A stretch of DNA of 25,975 bases from assembly GCA_040905025.1 (NCBI GenBank), contig JBBDSJ010000098.1:1-25975 (forward strand), written 5' to 3'. This document shows positions 16,287 through 23,324 of the stretch, piece by piece. The DNA comes from JBBDSJ01 sp040905025. Its GTDB lineage: Bacteria; Pseudomonadota; Gammaproteobacteria; Methylohalomonadales; Methylohalomonadaceae. The number at the start of each line of letters is the position of its first letter. Position 1 is the stretch's first letter. The notes below the pieces were generated by a model that did not search any database, was not told the origin of the DNA, and saw only the letters and a list, made by a program, of their open reading frames with translations. Both the position numbers and the translations under genes were made by a program.

Positions 16287-17633
16287 TCAGTTGCTGCCAC
16301 CGCGCCGCCGGCGGCGGCGATTGGTACGCGGTGCCTGTTGTTCCACCTCAAGCATGACATTTTCATCAGCCTGTAATGCCGTCCACCAGTCTGCTACTTC
16401 AGCCAGTGGTTCGCCGGCGGCAACGCGTAACAACAAAAAGTCATACGCGGCCCGGAAGCGCGGATGTGACAATAGCCGTATGGCGCGTTTCCCGGGTTTG
16501 GCCATGGTATTTTTCAGCCGCAGTTGCAGTGCCCAAATCTCCTTGGACATCAATGTAAACCGGCGTGGCATAGCCAGGCTGGTGATCTGTTTGGCCACTA
16601 CATCGTCAGCGGCCAGTTTCATGGCTTCATGTTCGGCCAGGCCTTTGCTCACATATTGATCAAATTGTGCACGCACCGGCTCCCATAACAGGGCCGCGAG
16701 CAAAAATGCCGGCGTAACCGGTTTGCCATCACTGATACGTTGATCAGTATTTTCCAGCGCCTTAATCGCAAACACATGCGGATAACCACCTTCCTGCTCG
16801 GCCAGTATTGATTCAGTTTGCGGAAACAGGTGGGCAAACAAACCATAATGACGCAGTCCCTCAAAACCCTGCACCGCATAGCCGCTCAGAAACAGCTTCA
16901 GAAATTCTTCAAACAACCGTGCGGGAGGAATGTCGCCAAGCAATTCTGCCAACAATGGAATGGGGGTTTCACTGGCCGGATCAATCCGGAAACCCAGTTT
17001 GGTGGCAAACCGTACTGCCCGCAGCATACGTACCGGATCCTCGCGGTAGCGGCGTTCCGGATCACCGATCATACGCAGGCAACCGGCCTCGATATCTTGC
17101 ATGCCATTGACATAATCGACTACCGAGAAATCCTCGATGTTATACAGCAGTGCATTGACTGTGAAATCACGCCGCCAGACATCCTCGTCAACCTTGCCGT
17201 AGACATTGTCACGCAGAATCATGCCATCGGCACTGGCAAAATCGACTTCATCGGTATCGCCATCGGCACGCTCCGCCTGGTTTGCACGAAACGTCGAGAC
17301 CTCGATAATCTCCGGCCCGAAATGCACGTGAGCAAGCCGGAAGCGGCGGCCAATCAAACGGCAATTACGAAATAGTTCGCGCACTTGTTCCGGCAATGCG
17401 CTTGTCACAATATCAAAATCTTTCGGTTCACGGCCCAGCAACAGATCACGCACACCACCGCCCACCAGATAGGCTTCATAGCCGGCATTCTTTAACCGGT
17501 AGAGCACTTTCAGTGCATTGGGGCTGATGTTGTCACGGGAAATATTATGTTCGGCGCGCGGTACTACACGCGGTACCACCGGCAGGCGGGTAACATTGTC
17601 AGCGTTTGAAATTTTATCAGCCTTATCTGGCAT
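16287..17633 (-). CDS. pcnB: Poly(A) polymerase I
   Basis: 448 aa. The nucleotidyltransferase core is YLVGGGVRDLLLGREPKDFDIVT (55-77), with catalytic Asp72 and Asp74. The downstream RRDFTVNALLYN motif and RYREDPVRMLRAVRFATKLGF are also present. PcnB adds 3' poly(A) tails that promote RNA decay; its relative, the CCA-adding enzyme, shares this head domain. The length, the long C-terminal region and a basic tail (RTNRRRRRRGG) favour PcnB. All three tRNAs seen here carry an encoded CCA. It is the first gene of the leftward pcnB-folK-dNK-panBCD cluster. No convincing promoter was identified upstream (17634-17700). Confidence 0.94.
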   Translation of the reverse strand: MPDKADKISNADNVTRLPVVPRVVPRAEHNISRDNISPNALKVLYRLKNAGYEAYLVGGGVRDLLLGREPKDFDIVTSALPEQVRELFRNCRLIGRRFRLAHVHFGPEIIEVSTFRANQAERADGDTDEVDFASADGMILRDNVYGKVDEDVWRRDFTVNALLYNIEDFSVVDYVNGMQDIEAGCLRMIGDPERRYREDPVRMLRAVRFATKLGFRIDPASETPIPLLAELLGDIPPARLFEEFLKLFLSGYAVQGFEGLRHYGLFAHLFPQTESILAEQEGGYPHVFAIKALENTDQRISDGKPVTPAFLLAALLWEPVRAQFDQYVSKGLAEHEAMKLAADDVVAKQITSLAMPRRFTLMSKEIWALQLRLKNTMAKPGKRAIRLLSHPRFRAAYDFLLLRVAAGEPLAEVADWWTALQADENVMLEVEQQAPRTNRRRRRRGGSN

Positions 17634-17798
17634 ACAACTTTATTCCATCAATAATCTTTATAATCACAACACAAGGGGGCGAGCCCAATTCAACTTCTTT
17701 GGAACCTCTGATCTATTCAAAGCTTCCATTTCAATATCAGCAAACTACGATATTTTCATGCAAATACCGGCGAGGTCAAAAATAATCAGCCATTACGC

Positions 17799-17827
17799 TT
17801 GGAGCCGCTTCCACAGAGCCCTATAAT
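17799..17827 (+). promoter_or_regulatory. Probable promoter of tRNA-Glu
   Basis: TATAAT (17822-17827) is perfect, with TTGGAG (17799-17804) 17 nt upstream as a weak -35. The inferred start near 17834 leaves a leader of about 40 nt before the tRNA. The rest of 17634-17876 shows no gene. Confidence 0.5.
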
Positions 17828-17876
17828 AGCATTAGCTGGGCTTTGGGGTTTGCCTGCCCGGTAATCTGCAGCCATC

Positions 17877-17952
17877 GCTCCCTTCGTCTAGTGGCCCAGG
17901 ACGTTGCCCTCTCACGGCGAAAACGGGGGTTCGAGTCCCCCAGGGAGCGCCA
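17877..17952 (+). tRNA. tRNA-Glu(CTC)
   Basis: 76 nt. Acceptor stem GCTCCCT (17877-17883) pairs with AGGGAGC (17942-17948), with discriminator G and encoded CCA. The anticodon loop CTCTCAC between TTGCC and GGCGA gives anticodon CTC. The T arm is GGGGG-TTCGAGT-CCCCC. The T-G pair in the anticodon stem is tolerated. Most bacteria read Glu codons with TTC, so this is probably a second isoacceptor. Confidence 0.95.
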
Positions 17953-18147
17953 TTCACCATACAGCTTTGGCGTCAACTTCTTCGGTAGCAGCAATCAACG
18001 CCGACAGCCCGGCAAGTAATCTGGAAAATAGAGAGGAGTTGAGGGCAGTGAAATGCGGCTTTAACGAGTGCTCAAAGATGTCCACATATTCAGCGGAATC
18101 CGTTAAAACTACAGGCGAAAATCAGCAGTGCCTGCTGACATCAGTAG

Positions 18148-18181
18148 AGGGTCAGGACTGAAAAACTTCAGTGCAGACCCT
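18148..18181. other. Bulged hairpin between tRNA-Glu and a small leftward gene
   Basis: AGGGTC (18148-18153) and GACCCT (18176-18181) enclose ACTG/CAGT inner arms. This makes a 10-bp stem with a symmetric internal loop about 10 nt past the stop of the leftward gene. There is no U tract, so a terminator role is uncertain. Nothing else is recognised in 17953-18190. Confidence 0.35.
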
Positions 18182-18190
18182 CCCCAGAAC

Positions 18191-18400
18191 CTATGCGGCC
18201 ATCAGGCGTTTAATACGAACCGCCGCTTGTGCGCCCAGCCGTTCTTCAACTTGTTCGGCAAGATAATCGCGCTTGAAGCCTTTTGCGCTGAGATCTTTCA
18301 GCACTTCCTTGACTGCATCATCCGATTTGCCGGACTTGAGAGCGGCATAAAGAATTTCCAGCAGCGTACCAGACCATAATGTTGCGTCATCATCACTCAT
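18191..18400 (-). CDS. Small conserved-looking protein of unknown function
   Basis: 69 aa, acidic at the N-terminus (MSDDDATLW) and basic at the C-terminus (VRIKRLMAA), largely helical by composition. I do not recognise the family. The start is supported by AGGA about 10 nt upstream. It lies alone between tRNA-Glu (opposite strand) and the 3' end of the GGDEF-EAL gene, 148 nt upstream of it, which reads the same way. No membrane segment or signal peptide is seen. Its regular helices suggest a real protein. Confidence 0.6.
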   Translation of the reverse strand: MSDDDATLWSGTLLEILYAALKSGKSDDAVKEVLKDLSAKGFKRDYLAEQVEERLGAQAAVRIKRLMAA

Positions 18401-18548
18401 AAATAATTTCCTGCGGTGTTATTGAAGAACTCATGATACAGCCTTCATTGACGAAATCAGGGTGTTCCGGATTTGGACTGATCCCCTGATGCAATACCAG
18501 ACCTGATATTATGCCAGCAGGTCCCCGGCATAACCATGTTCCGGCAGT

Positions 18549-20486
18549 TTATTTCCTTGCTGCAAGCGGCCTGAACTCCGCCAGCGGCAACGGCCGAGCA
18601 ATACCATAACCCTGGGCATAATCGACACCCAATTGGCGCAAAATTGCGAGGATTTCGTCATTTTCGACAAATTCTGCGATGGTTTTCTTCCCCATCACAT
18701 GGCCAATCTCGTTAATCGAGCGCACCATCGCACGGTCAATCTTGTCAGTTACCATGTCACGGACAAAGCCGCCGTCAATTTTCAGATAATCAACCGGCAG
18801 GTTTTTCAGGTAGGCGAATGAAGACAGGCCGGTACCAAAATCATCCAGCGCAAATTTGCAGCCACGCGCTGACAATATCTGCATAAAGCGGCGGGCATTG
18901 GCCAGATTGATAATAGCGGCGGTCTCGGTAATTTCAAAACACAGGTTATCGCCGGCGATATGTGAACTTTTGAGGGCCGCATCCACATAATCAAGAAAAT
19001 CTTCGTTGCCAAGTGACAGGCCGGATATGTTGATGCTGCAAAAAGACAGGTGCCGGGCAATGTCCGGCGTGGCCTGCAACCACTCAAGCGCAGTCTTGAT
19101 CACCCAGCGATCAATCGAAGCAGATAATTTATAACGTTCAGCGGCTGGCAAAAAGGCACCAGGGGGCACCATCTGACCGGTTTCATCACGCATGCGCAAT
19201 AACAATTCCAGATACACATTATCGGATTCAGCCGCTACCGGAATAATCTCTTGCGCCACCAGATAAAAGCGATCTTCATTCAACGCCTGGTTAATGCGTG
19301 ACACCCACTGAATTTCACCACGACGGCGGCTCAGTTCAGTATCACTGTCATAGTACATCTGTACACGGTTACGACCGGCATCCTTGGCCGCATAACAGGC
19401 TGTATCCGCAGCGCTCATGATCTCCGGGGTTGTCGTGCTTGTACTGTTAATACATACCAGTCCGATACTCGCAGTCATGGAGAAACTTTTATCATCCCAG
19501 ACAAAGCGAAAAGTCTGGATCTCATGCAACACGTTTTCGGCAATCTTGATACCCTTGTCACGGCCGCAATGTTCAAACAACAAGCCAAACTCGTCACCGC
19601 CAAGCCGCGCGACGGTATCGCCGCGCCGGATCTGGGTTTTGAGCAAATCGCCGAGCTGGCGCAGCAATTCATCACCGGCCACATGGCCACAAATATCGTT
19701 CACAACCTTGAAATTATCCAGATCCATATACATCAATATATGTTCATGCTCACCGGCGCGTGTGCTTTCGAGCAACCTACCCAGACGCTTTTCAAATTCA
19801 CGCCGGTTCGCAAGCCCTGTCAACATGTCATGACTGGCCTGGTAGTTGAGTTCTTCCGAAAGCTGGCGTGCTTCGGTAATGTCTTCGCAGACCACCAGAA
19901 ACCTGCCGTCACCGCCAGGATCTTCAGTTGCGCGAACGGTCTTGCGTACCCATAAATAACTGCCATCCTTGCGCAGCAGCCGAATCTCGTAACGCTGTAT
20001 CTGCCCGGGTGTCTTCAGGAGTTCCGCATTCATGTTTGCAGTCAGTTCGCGATCATCCGGATGCTGCAACATGTTTGCCGAGTATTGTTTCAATTCTTCC
20101 TTGCTAAAACCCAACTGGGTGGCAGCAAATTCATTTACTGAAAGAATGCGGCCATCAGCAGCCACGGTAAAGAACATGGATGGCGTATTGTCGTAGAGCA
20201 GACGAAAGCGTTCTTCACTGGCCCGCAGTTCCTGCTCTTCCTGCTGGATAAGCACATAAATCAATATTGCGCTGAGACTGACAAAAACAAGACCTTTGAA
20301 TGTTTCGATATACGCCAACGAAGCTACGCTATCGCTGAGTACCAATGCCATTTGCGATGTGCCGATAATCCAGACGACCGAGAACACCAGAAACAGCAGA
20401 CTGACACGACGCGCTAGTCCGGTACGTACGACGGGTATCTTGCCGGCTTGGCCTGATGACGACTGGGAAGATGTTTTACGGAACAT
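18549..20486 (-). CDS. Membrane-bound PAS-GGDEF-EAL protein (c-di-GMP turnover)
   Basis: 645 aa from the ATG at 20486. Two membrane segments (about 24-44 and 62-81) precede a PAS domain with PAC-like end (about 86-206, LVVCEDITEARQ). The GGDEF domain (about 215-380) has intact RLGGDEF (296-300) and an RxxD inhibitory site five residues upstream (287-290), so cyclase activity with product inhibition is plausible. The EAL domain (about 392-640) reads ELLLR instead of EALLR but keeps the catalytic Glu427, and has DDFGTGLSSFAYL and KIDGGFV. It may both make and degrade c-di-GMP. A TTG nine codons upstream (20513) is an alternative start. A Crp-like site lies 122 bp upstream of its start codon. 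Confidence 0.93.
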   Translation of the reverse strand: MFRKTSSQSSSGQAGKIPVVRTGLARRVSLLFLVFSVVWIIGTSQMALVLSDSVASLAYIETFKGLVFVSLSAILIYVLIQQEEQELRASEERFRLLYDNTPSMFFTVAADGRILSVNEFAATQLGFSKEELKQYSANMLQHPDDRELTANMNAELLKTPGQIQRYEIRLLRKDGSYLWVRKTVRATEDPGGDGRFLVVCEDITEARQLSEELNYQASHDMLTGLANRREFEKRLGRLLESTRAGEHEHILMYMDLDNFKVVNDICGHVAGDELLRQLGDLLKTQIRRGDTVARLGGDEFGLLFEHCGRDKGIKIAENVLHEIQTFRFVWDDKSFSMTASIGLVCINSTSTTTPEIMSAADTACYAAKDAGRNRVQMYYDSDTELSRRRGEIQWVSRINQALNEDRFYLVAQEIIPVAAESDNVYLELLLRMRDETGQMVPPGAFLPAAERYKLSASIDRWVIKTALEWLQATPDIARHLSFCSINISGLSLGNEDFLDYVDAALKSSHIAGDNLCFEITETAAIINLANARRFMQILSARGCKFALDDFGTGLSSFAYLKNLPVDYLKIDGGFVRDMVTDKIDRAMVRSINEIGHVMGKKTIAEFVENDEILAILRQLGVDYAQGYGIARPLPLAEFRPLAARK

Positions 20487-20607
20487 GGCGTTGTCCAAAT
20501 CGGAATGAATCAATTATTGTTGGCTGACTGTAGTTAAAAAAGTCCGGCTTGGGTAGCACCGGGCACAAATGTATTCAGCACAAGCGAAATACTGGTGTGT
20601 CTTCCAC

Positions 20608-20623
20608 GGTGACTGAATTCACG
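20608..20623. promoter_or_regulatory. Crp-like binding site
   Basis: GGTGA-CTGAAT-TCACG has the symmetric GTGA-N6-TCAC core of Crp sites (consensus TGTGA-N6-TCACA). It lies upstream of the GGDEF-EAL gene (leftward) and about 30 bp from the first NtrC-like site (rightward). A Crp gene is in the same window. Confidence 0.4.
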
Positions 20624-20653
20624 GCGGGATTACTGACAATAAAATGATGCGCC

Positions 20654-20689
20654 GCACTATAGATGTGCCGGTTTGCGTCAAAATAGTGC
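20654..20689. promoter_or_regulatory. Two NtrC-like enhancer sites
   Basis: Site 1 is GCAC-N7-GTGC (20654-20668), a perfect match to the NtrC core. Site 2 is GCGT-N7-GTGC (20675-20689), with one good half. Their centres are 21 bp apart (two helical turns), about 118 and 97 bp upstream of the predicted sigma-54 start. That is the normal geometry for tandem NtrC sites. Confidence 0.6.
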
Positions 20690-20752
20690 GGATTTCTGCA
20701 CCTGCTCCGGCCACCTGTTCTCCAAGTCATTGAAATACCAGTATTCCAAACA

Positions 20753-20768
20753 TGGCACGGAAGATGCG
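20753..20768 (+). promoter_or_regulatory. Sigma-54 promoter
   Basis: TGGCACG-GAAG-ATGCG matches TGGCACG-N4-TTGCW except at two positions. The invariant GG (20754-20755) and GC (20766-20767) have the required spacing. The predicted start is near 20779. No coding sequence follows before the terminator at 20830. Confidence 0.72.
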
Positions 20769-20778
20769 TTACTAAAAG

Positions 20779-20858
20779 TGTATTTATCCTCTCCTCTTAG
20801 TACCAGGCATGCAGCACTTCCTGCCTTTCGGGCGCTTCCTCAAGCGCCCGTTTTTTTT
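20779..20858 (+). ncRNA. Candidate sigma-54/NtrC-dependent small RNA of about 80 nt
   Basis: The stretch runs from the predicted sigma-54 start to the end of the terminator U tract and contains no credible reading frame. It has a CU-rich single-stranded 5' part with TCCTCTCCTC (20787-20796), complementary to Shine-Dalgarno sequences. A small hairpin follows (AGGCA/TGCCT, about 20804-20827, with TTCCT in the loop), then the terminator hairpin whose loop region repeats TTCCTC. Repeated UCCU motifs are typical of RNAs that pair with ribosome binding sites. By analogy with NtrC-controlled sRNAs of pseudomonads (such as NrsZ) it may respond to nitrogen limitation. I do not recognise the sequence itself. 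Confidence 0.6.
20830..20858 (+). terminator. Strong intrinsic terminator
   Basis: GGGCGCTT (20830-20837), loop CCTC, AAGCGCCC (20842-20849), then G and eight T (20851-20858). There is no rightward protein gene upstream, which implies a non-coding transcript. It lies 66 nt before the RDD gene. Confidence 0.92.
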
Positions 20859-20924
20859 GCCTGCAATTTGGCAATAAAACCTGCTGCGTTAAACTACGCT
20901 GGTGAAATTTACCAATGACCTGAT

Positions 20925-21377
20925 ATGAGTTCCCGTCCCAGCGCGCTTAACCTGCTCGGCCGCCGGCTTGCCGCACTCAGTTACGACAGCCTGCTGCTAA
21001 TCGCGGTACTGTTTTTTGCGAGCCTGCCCCTGAATCTGCTCCACGGTGATGTCATCAGGGCCGGCACTATTACCTTCCAGCTATACCTGTTCGGGATTAT
21101 GTTCATCTATTTTGGCTGGCAATGGACGCATGGTGGCCAGACACTCGGTATGAAAGCCTGGCGGCTGCAACTTGGCGACACCAATAACGAAGCCGTGAGC
21201 TGGCAGCAAGCATTGATCCGGTTTTGTGGCGCCTGGTTGTCACTGGCGTGTGTTGGACTCGGTTTTATCTGGATACTGGTCGATCGGGAACGCCGCAGCT
21301 GGCATGACCGTCTCGCCGGAACGCAGGTCATACTGTTGGGCAAACCTCAGGCAACAGCGGCCGACACGATTTCGTAA
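20925..21377 (+). CDS. RDD-family membrane protein
   Basis: 150 aa. The RDD signature is spread over RRLAALSYDSLLL (N-terminal Arg and Asp in the first membrane helix), TLGMKAWRLQL and SWHDRLAGTQVI near the C-terminus. Three or so membrane segments lie at about 18-40, 48-65 and 100-118. RDD proteins are poorly understood; some are linked to ion transport. It overlaps the end of the convergent osmC-family gene by 31 bp. Its promoter is unclear: the strong terminator 66 nt upstream isolates it from the candidate sRNA unless read-through occurs. Confidence 0.88.
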   Translation: MSSRPSALNLLGRRLAALSYDSLLLIAVLFFASLPLNLLHGDVIRAGTITFQLYLFGIMFIYFGWQWTHGGQTLGMKAWRLQLGDTNNEAVSWQQALIRFCGAWLSLACVGLGFIWILVDRERRSWHDRLAGTQVILLGKPQATAADTIS

Positions 21378-21772
21378 TCATGTGTAATGGTTGCGGTCTT
21401 GCCGAGCATGATTGATGCCGAGCAGTACTTGTCCGCCGACAAGGCGATGGCCCGGGCCACGGCTTTTTCATCCAGCCCGTCACCACTGACAATAAAATGC
21501 GCATGGATTTTGGTATACACCTTGGGATCGGTCCCGGCCCGCTCGGCACTGAGTTCAACCTTGCAATCCGTCACCGGCTGACGCGACTTTTTCAGGATAC
21601 TCACCACGTCATATACCGTGCAGCCACCCATGCCGAGCAGCAGCATTTCCATCGGCCGCGGCCCGAGATTGCGGCCACCGCCGTCCGGCGGTCCGTCCAT
21701 CACAACGCGGTGGCCACTGCCCGACTCACCGATAAACGCCGCGCCTCCGGCCCAGGTAACTGAATTCTGCAT
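21347..21772 (-). CDS. OsmC/Ohr-family peroxiredoxin-like protein
   Basis: 141 aa. Two conserved cysteines fit the OsmC family: Cys51 in LLLGMGGCTVYDVVSIL and Cys117 in SADKYCSAS. The family reduces organic hydroperoxides with these thiols; the sequence looks closer to the YhfA-type OsmC group than to Ohr. The start at 21772 follows AGGAG at 10-nt spacing; an upstream ATG at 21817 adds 15 residues without a ribosome binding site. It is divergent from crp and overlaps the 3' end of the RDD gene by 31 bp. Confidence 0.88.
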   Translation of the reverse strand: MQNSVTWAGGAAFIGESGSGHRVVMDGPPDGGGRNLGPRPMEMLLLGMGGCTVYDVVSILKKSRQPVTDCKVELSAERAGTDPKVYTKIHAHFIVSGDGLDEKAVARAIALSADKYCSASIMLGKTATITHDYEIVSAAVA

Positions 21773-21820
21773 GATTGGCTGACTCCTGCTCCATTGCGAA
21801 AAAAAGCACATTATCATAGT

Positions 21821-21849
21821 TCGACAAGCTGTCAGAGCTTGCTTACACT
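21821..21849 (+). promoter_or_regulatory. Probable crp promoter with inverted repeat in the spacer
   Basis: TCGACA (21821-21826, 5 of 6) and TACACT (21844-21849, 4 of 6) are 17 nt apart, giving a start near 21856 and a short leader. An inverted repeat CAAGCT-N5-AGCTTG (21825-21841) fills the spacer and could be an operator. It does not match the Crp consensus. Confidence 0.45.
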
Positions 21850-21878
21850 AGTAGTTTAGAGTTCTGGAGAGAACGCCC

Positions 21879-22517
21879 GTGAACATGATGACGACACCTG
21901 ACATCAATCGCGAAAAAACCATCGCCCGGTTTCTTGAGCATTGCCACATACGCAATTTCCCGGCAAAACACGTCATTATCCGGGCCGGCGACCCGTCGCG
22001 GGATCTTTATTACATCGTAGATGGCTCGGTTACTGTACTGATTGAAGATGCCAAGGGCCATGAAATCGTGCTCACCTACCTCAATCCGGGCGATTTTTTC
22101 GGCGAAATCGGCCTGTTTGATGACAATAAACGCAGCGCCTTTGTGCGCGCGCGCGGCAAATGCGAAATTGCCCAGATCAGCTATGAACGCCTGAAAACCC
22201 TGCAACCGCTGCTGCCCGATCTGCTCTATTCGATCGGTGCCCAGCTCGCCATGCGCCTGCGCAAGACCAGCCGCAAAGTGGGGGATTTGGCCTTTACCGA
22301 CGTCAAGGGCCGGATTGCCCGAACATTGCTGGATTTGTGCAAGGAACCTGACGCCATGACCCACCCGGACGGCATGCAGATCCGCATTACCCGCCAGGAA
22401 CTCGGCCGGATTGTCGGCTGTTCACGCGAAATGGTCGGCCGCGTATTAAAAGACCTTGAAGAAGACCACCTGATTTCGGTTGCCGGCAAAACCATCGTCG
22501 TTTTCGGCACCCGCTAG
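21879..22517 (+). CDS. crp: cAMP-activated global regulator Crp (Vfr-like)
   Basis: 212 aa. The cyclic-nucleotide domain has GDFFGEIGLF (71-80) and the phosphate-binding Arg85-Ser86 (KRSAFVRA). Thr130-Ser131 correspond to the E. coli Thr127-Ser128 that contact adenine, so true cAMP binding is likely. The hinge and winged helix closely follow E. coli Crp (RIARTLLDL, DAMTHPDGMQIRITRQELG, recognition helix CSREMVGRVLK, KTIVVFGTR). The GTG at 21879 is chosen because GGAG (21866-21869) lies 9 nt upstream; ATGs at 21885/21888 are in the same frame. Divergent from the osmC-family gene. Confidence 0.96.
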   Translation: MNMMTTPDINREKTIARFLEHCHIRNFPAKHVIIRAGDPSRDLYYIVDGSVTVLIEDAKGHEIVLTYLNPGDFFGEIGLFDDNKRSAFVRARGKCEIAQISYERLKTLQPLLPDLLYSIGAQLAMRLRKTSRKVGDLAFTDVKGRIARTLLDLCKEPDAMTHPDGMQIRITRQELGRIVGCSREMVGRVLKDLEEDHLISVAGKTIVVFGTR

Positions 22518-22642
22518 CTTCGCGCCGAGTCGGTCTGCTTGACAGAACCGGCCCCAGCCCGGAAAATCCCGCTTCTTTTTCATTCGACCGACCTGAATTC
22601 GTATTACAAATTCTGCAACCTGAACGGGCGTGCAGGGTTCGG

Positions 22643-22714
22643 TTGTCATTCCGGACTTGATCCGGAGTAGCGGTACACGGATGTACCGTTTGCGAATCAA
22701 AGCATGGCATCCAG
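22643..22714. repeat. 72-bp dispersed repeat, copy 1
   Basis: It begins TTGTCATTCCGG and ends GGCATCCAG. Inside are CCGGA-N5-TCCGG and CGGTAC-N6-GTACCG inverted repeats. It differs from copy 2 at three positions. The GTCATTCCGG...GGCATCCAG form is a familiar intergenic repeat type in proteobacteria. Confidence 0.9.
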
Positions 22715-22724
22715 CAGTCATGGC

Positions 22725-22796
22725 TTGTCATTCCGGACTTGATCCGGAGTAGCGGTACAAGGATGTACCGTATGCGAATCAAAGGATGGCATCCAG
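22725..22796. repeat. 72-bp dispersed repeat, copy 2
   Basis: Direct repeat of the preceding copy, offset by 82 bp, 69 of 72 bases identical. It carries the same internal inverted repeats. Confidence 0.9.
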
Positions 22797-22836
22797 TAGA
22801 ATAAAGATGCCGCCCGGCGGGCGGTCCCTCACATTG

Positions 22837-22866
22837 ACTGGATGCCGGCATACGCCGGCATGACAA
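22837..22866. repeat. Short inverted relative of the 72-bp repeats
   Basis: It reads ACTGGATGCC...GGCATGACAA, the reverse complement of the outer ends of the 72-bp copies (TTGTCAT and GGCATCCAGT) with a GCCGGC-N4 centre. The block 22643-22866 is therefore bounded by inverted ends. Elsewhere in 22518-22836 there is only a weak bulged hairpin (22531-22550) just after crp, without a U tract. Confidence 0.75.
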
Positions 22867-22897
22867 CACCATATGTAGCTGGGTGAGCATCGGCGGC

Positions 22898-22947
22898 TAA
22901 ATGCCAAAGGCATTTAACCCGCGAACGCCTTGCCAGGATGGCAAGGC
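22898..22947. repeat. Two adjacent perfect hairpins
   Basis: TAAATGCC-AAA-GGCATTTA (22898-22916) and GCCTTGCC-AGGAT-GGCAAGGC (22927-22947), each with an 8-bp perfect stem. They lie between the dispersed repeats and tRNA-Met, with no U tract. They may belong to a repeat unit or a processing site. Confidence 0.7.
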
Positions 22948-23006
22948 TGGTAGTTAGCGAAGTTACTTTGGTGGCGTCAGGGATGACAACGATAAACTCA
23001 AATTTA

Positions 23007-23083
23007 GGCTATGTAGCTCAGCTGGTTAGAGCGCGGCACTCATAATGCTGAGGTCGGTGGTTCGAGTCCACCCATAGCCACCA
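23007..23083 (+). tRNA. tRNA-Met(CAT), elongator type
   Basis: 77 nt. Acceptor GGCTATG (23007-23013) pairs with CATAGCC (23073-23079), with discriminator A and encoded CCA. The D arm AGCTCAGCTGGTTAGAGC and anticodon loop CTCATAA (anticodon CAT) match elongator tRNA-Met. A paired first acceptor base argues against the initiator. It marks the edge of the integron-like accessory region. Confidence 0.95.
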
Positions 23084-23115
23084 ATCAAATCAATCTCTTA
23101 AACATTTGTAGGTTT

Positions 23116-23176
23116 TACTGATTAGTGAAATATTTGTACTGATTAGTGAAATATTTACCTCAATTAATGAAATAAA
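23116..23176. repeat. 21-bp tandem repeats next to tRNA-Met
   Basis: Two perfect copies of TACTGATTAGTGAAATATTT (23116-23135, 23137-23156), one base apart, are followed by a diverged third (about 23157-23176). The 21-bp period equals two helical turns, as in iteron-like protein binding sites. The rest of 23084-23242 holds no gene. Confidence 0.85.
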
Positions 23177-23242
23177 CCCTTTCCTTAGCTATATCCACAC
23201 AACCTGAATTGCACTGCTTCACTCGAACTTTTGCTAAACACC

Positions 23243-23323
23243 ATATAACTATAATGCTTCAATAACCCACGCAGCTTTGCTGCGTCCGGCTCTGAAGGCA
23301 CGTAGTTAATTGACTTGTTATAA
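23243..23323 (-). other. attC-like recombination site D (distal end of the cassette array)
   Basis: 81 bp with paired outer boxes ATATAAC (23243-23249) and GTTATAA (23317-23323). Inner arms both read TCAAT(T)AAC...ACG when folded, and a central hairpin ACGCAGC-TTT-GCTGCGT (23269-23285) stands where the variable structure is expected. It starts 1 nt beyond the stop of the leftward gene. The outer boxes depart from the GTTRRRY consensus. Confidence 0.5.
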
Positions 23324-23324
23324 T

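Noticed and set aside
17904..18379. Rightward open frames after tRNA-Glu
   Set aside because: They begin inside the tRNA or run antisense to the small leftward gene, with no ribosome binding site or recognisable product.
21825..21841. Crp autoregulatory site upstream of crp
   Set aside because: The inverted repeat CAAGCT-N5-AGCTTG does not fit TGTGA-N6-TCACA, so I call it only a possible operator.
22531..22550. Terminator after crp
   Set aside because: The 7-bp stem has a bulged base and no following U tract; it is too weak to list as a terminator.
22643..22947. CRISPR array
   Set aside because: Only two long near-identical repeats with a 10-bp interval, and differing hairpins; no regular repeat-spacer pattern and no cas genes.
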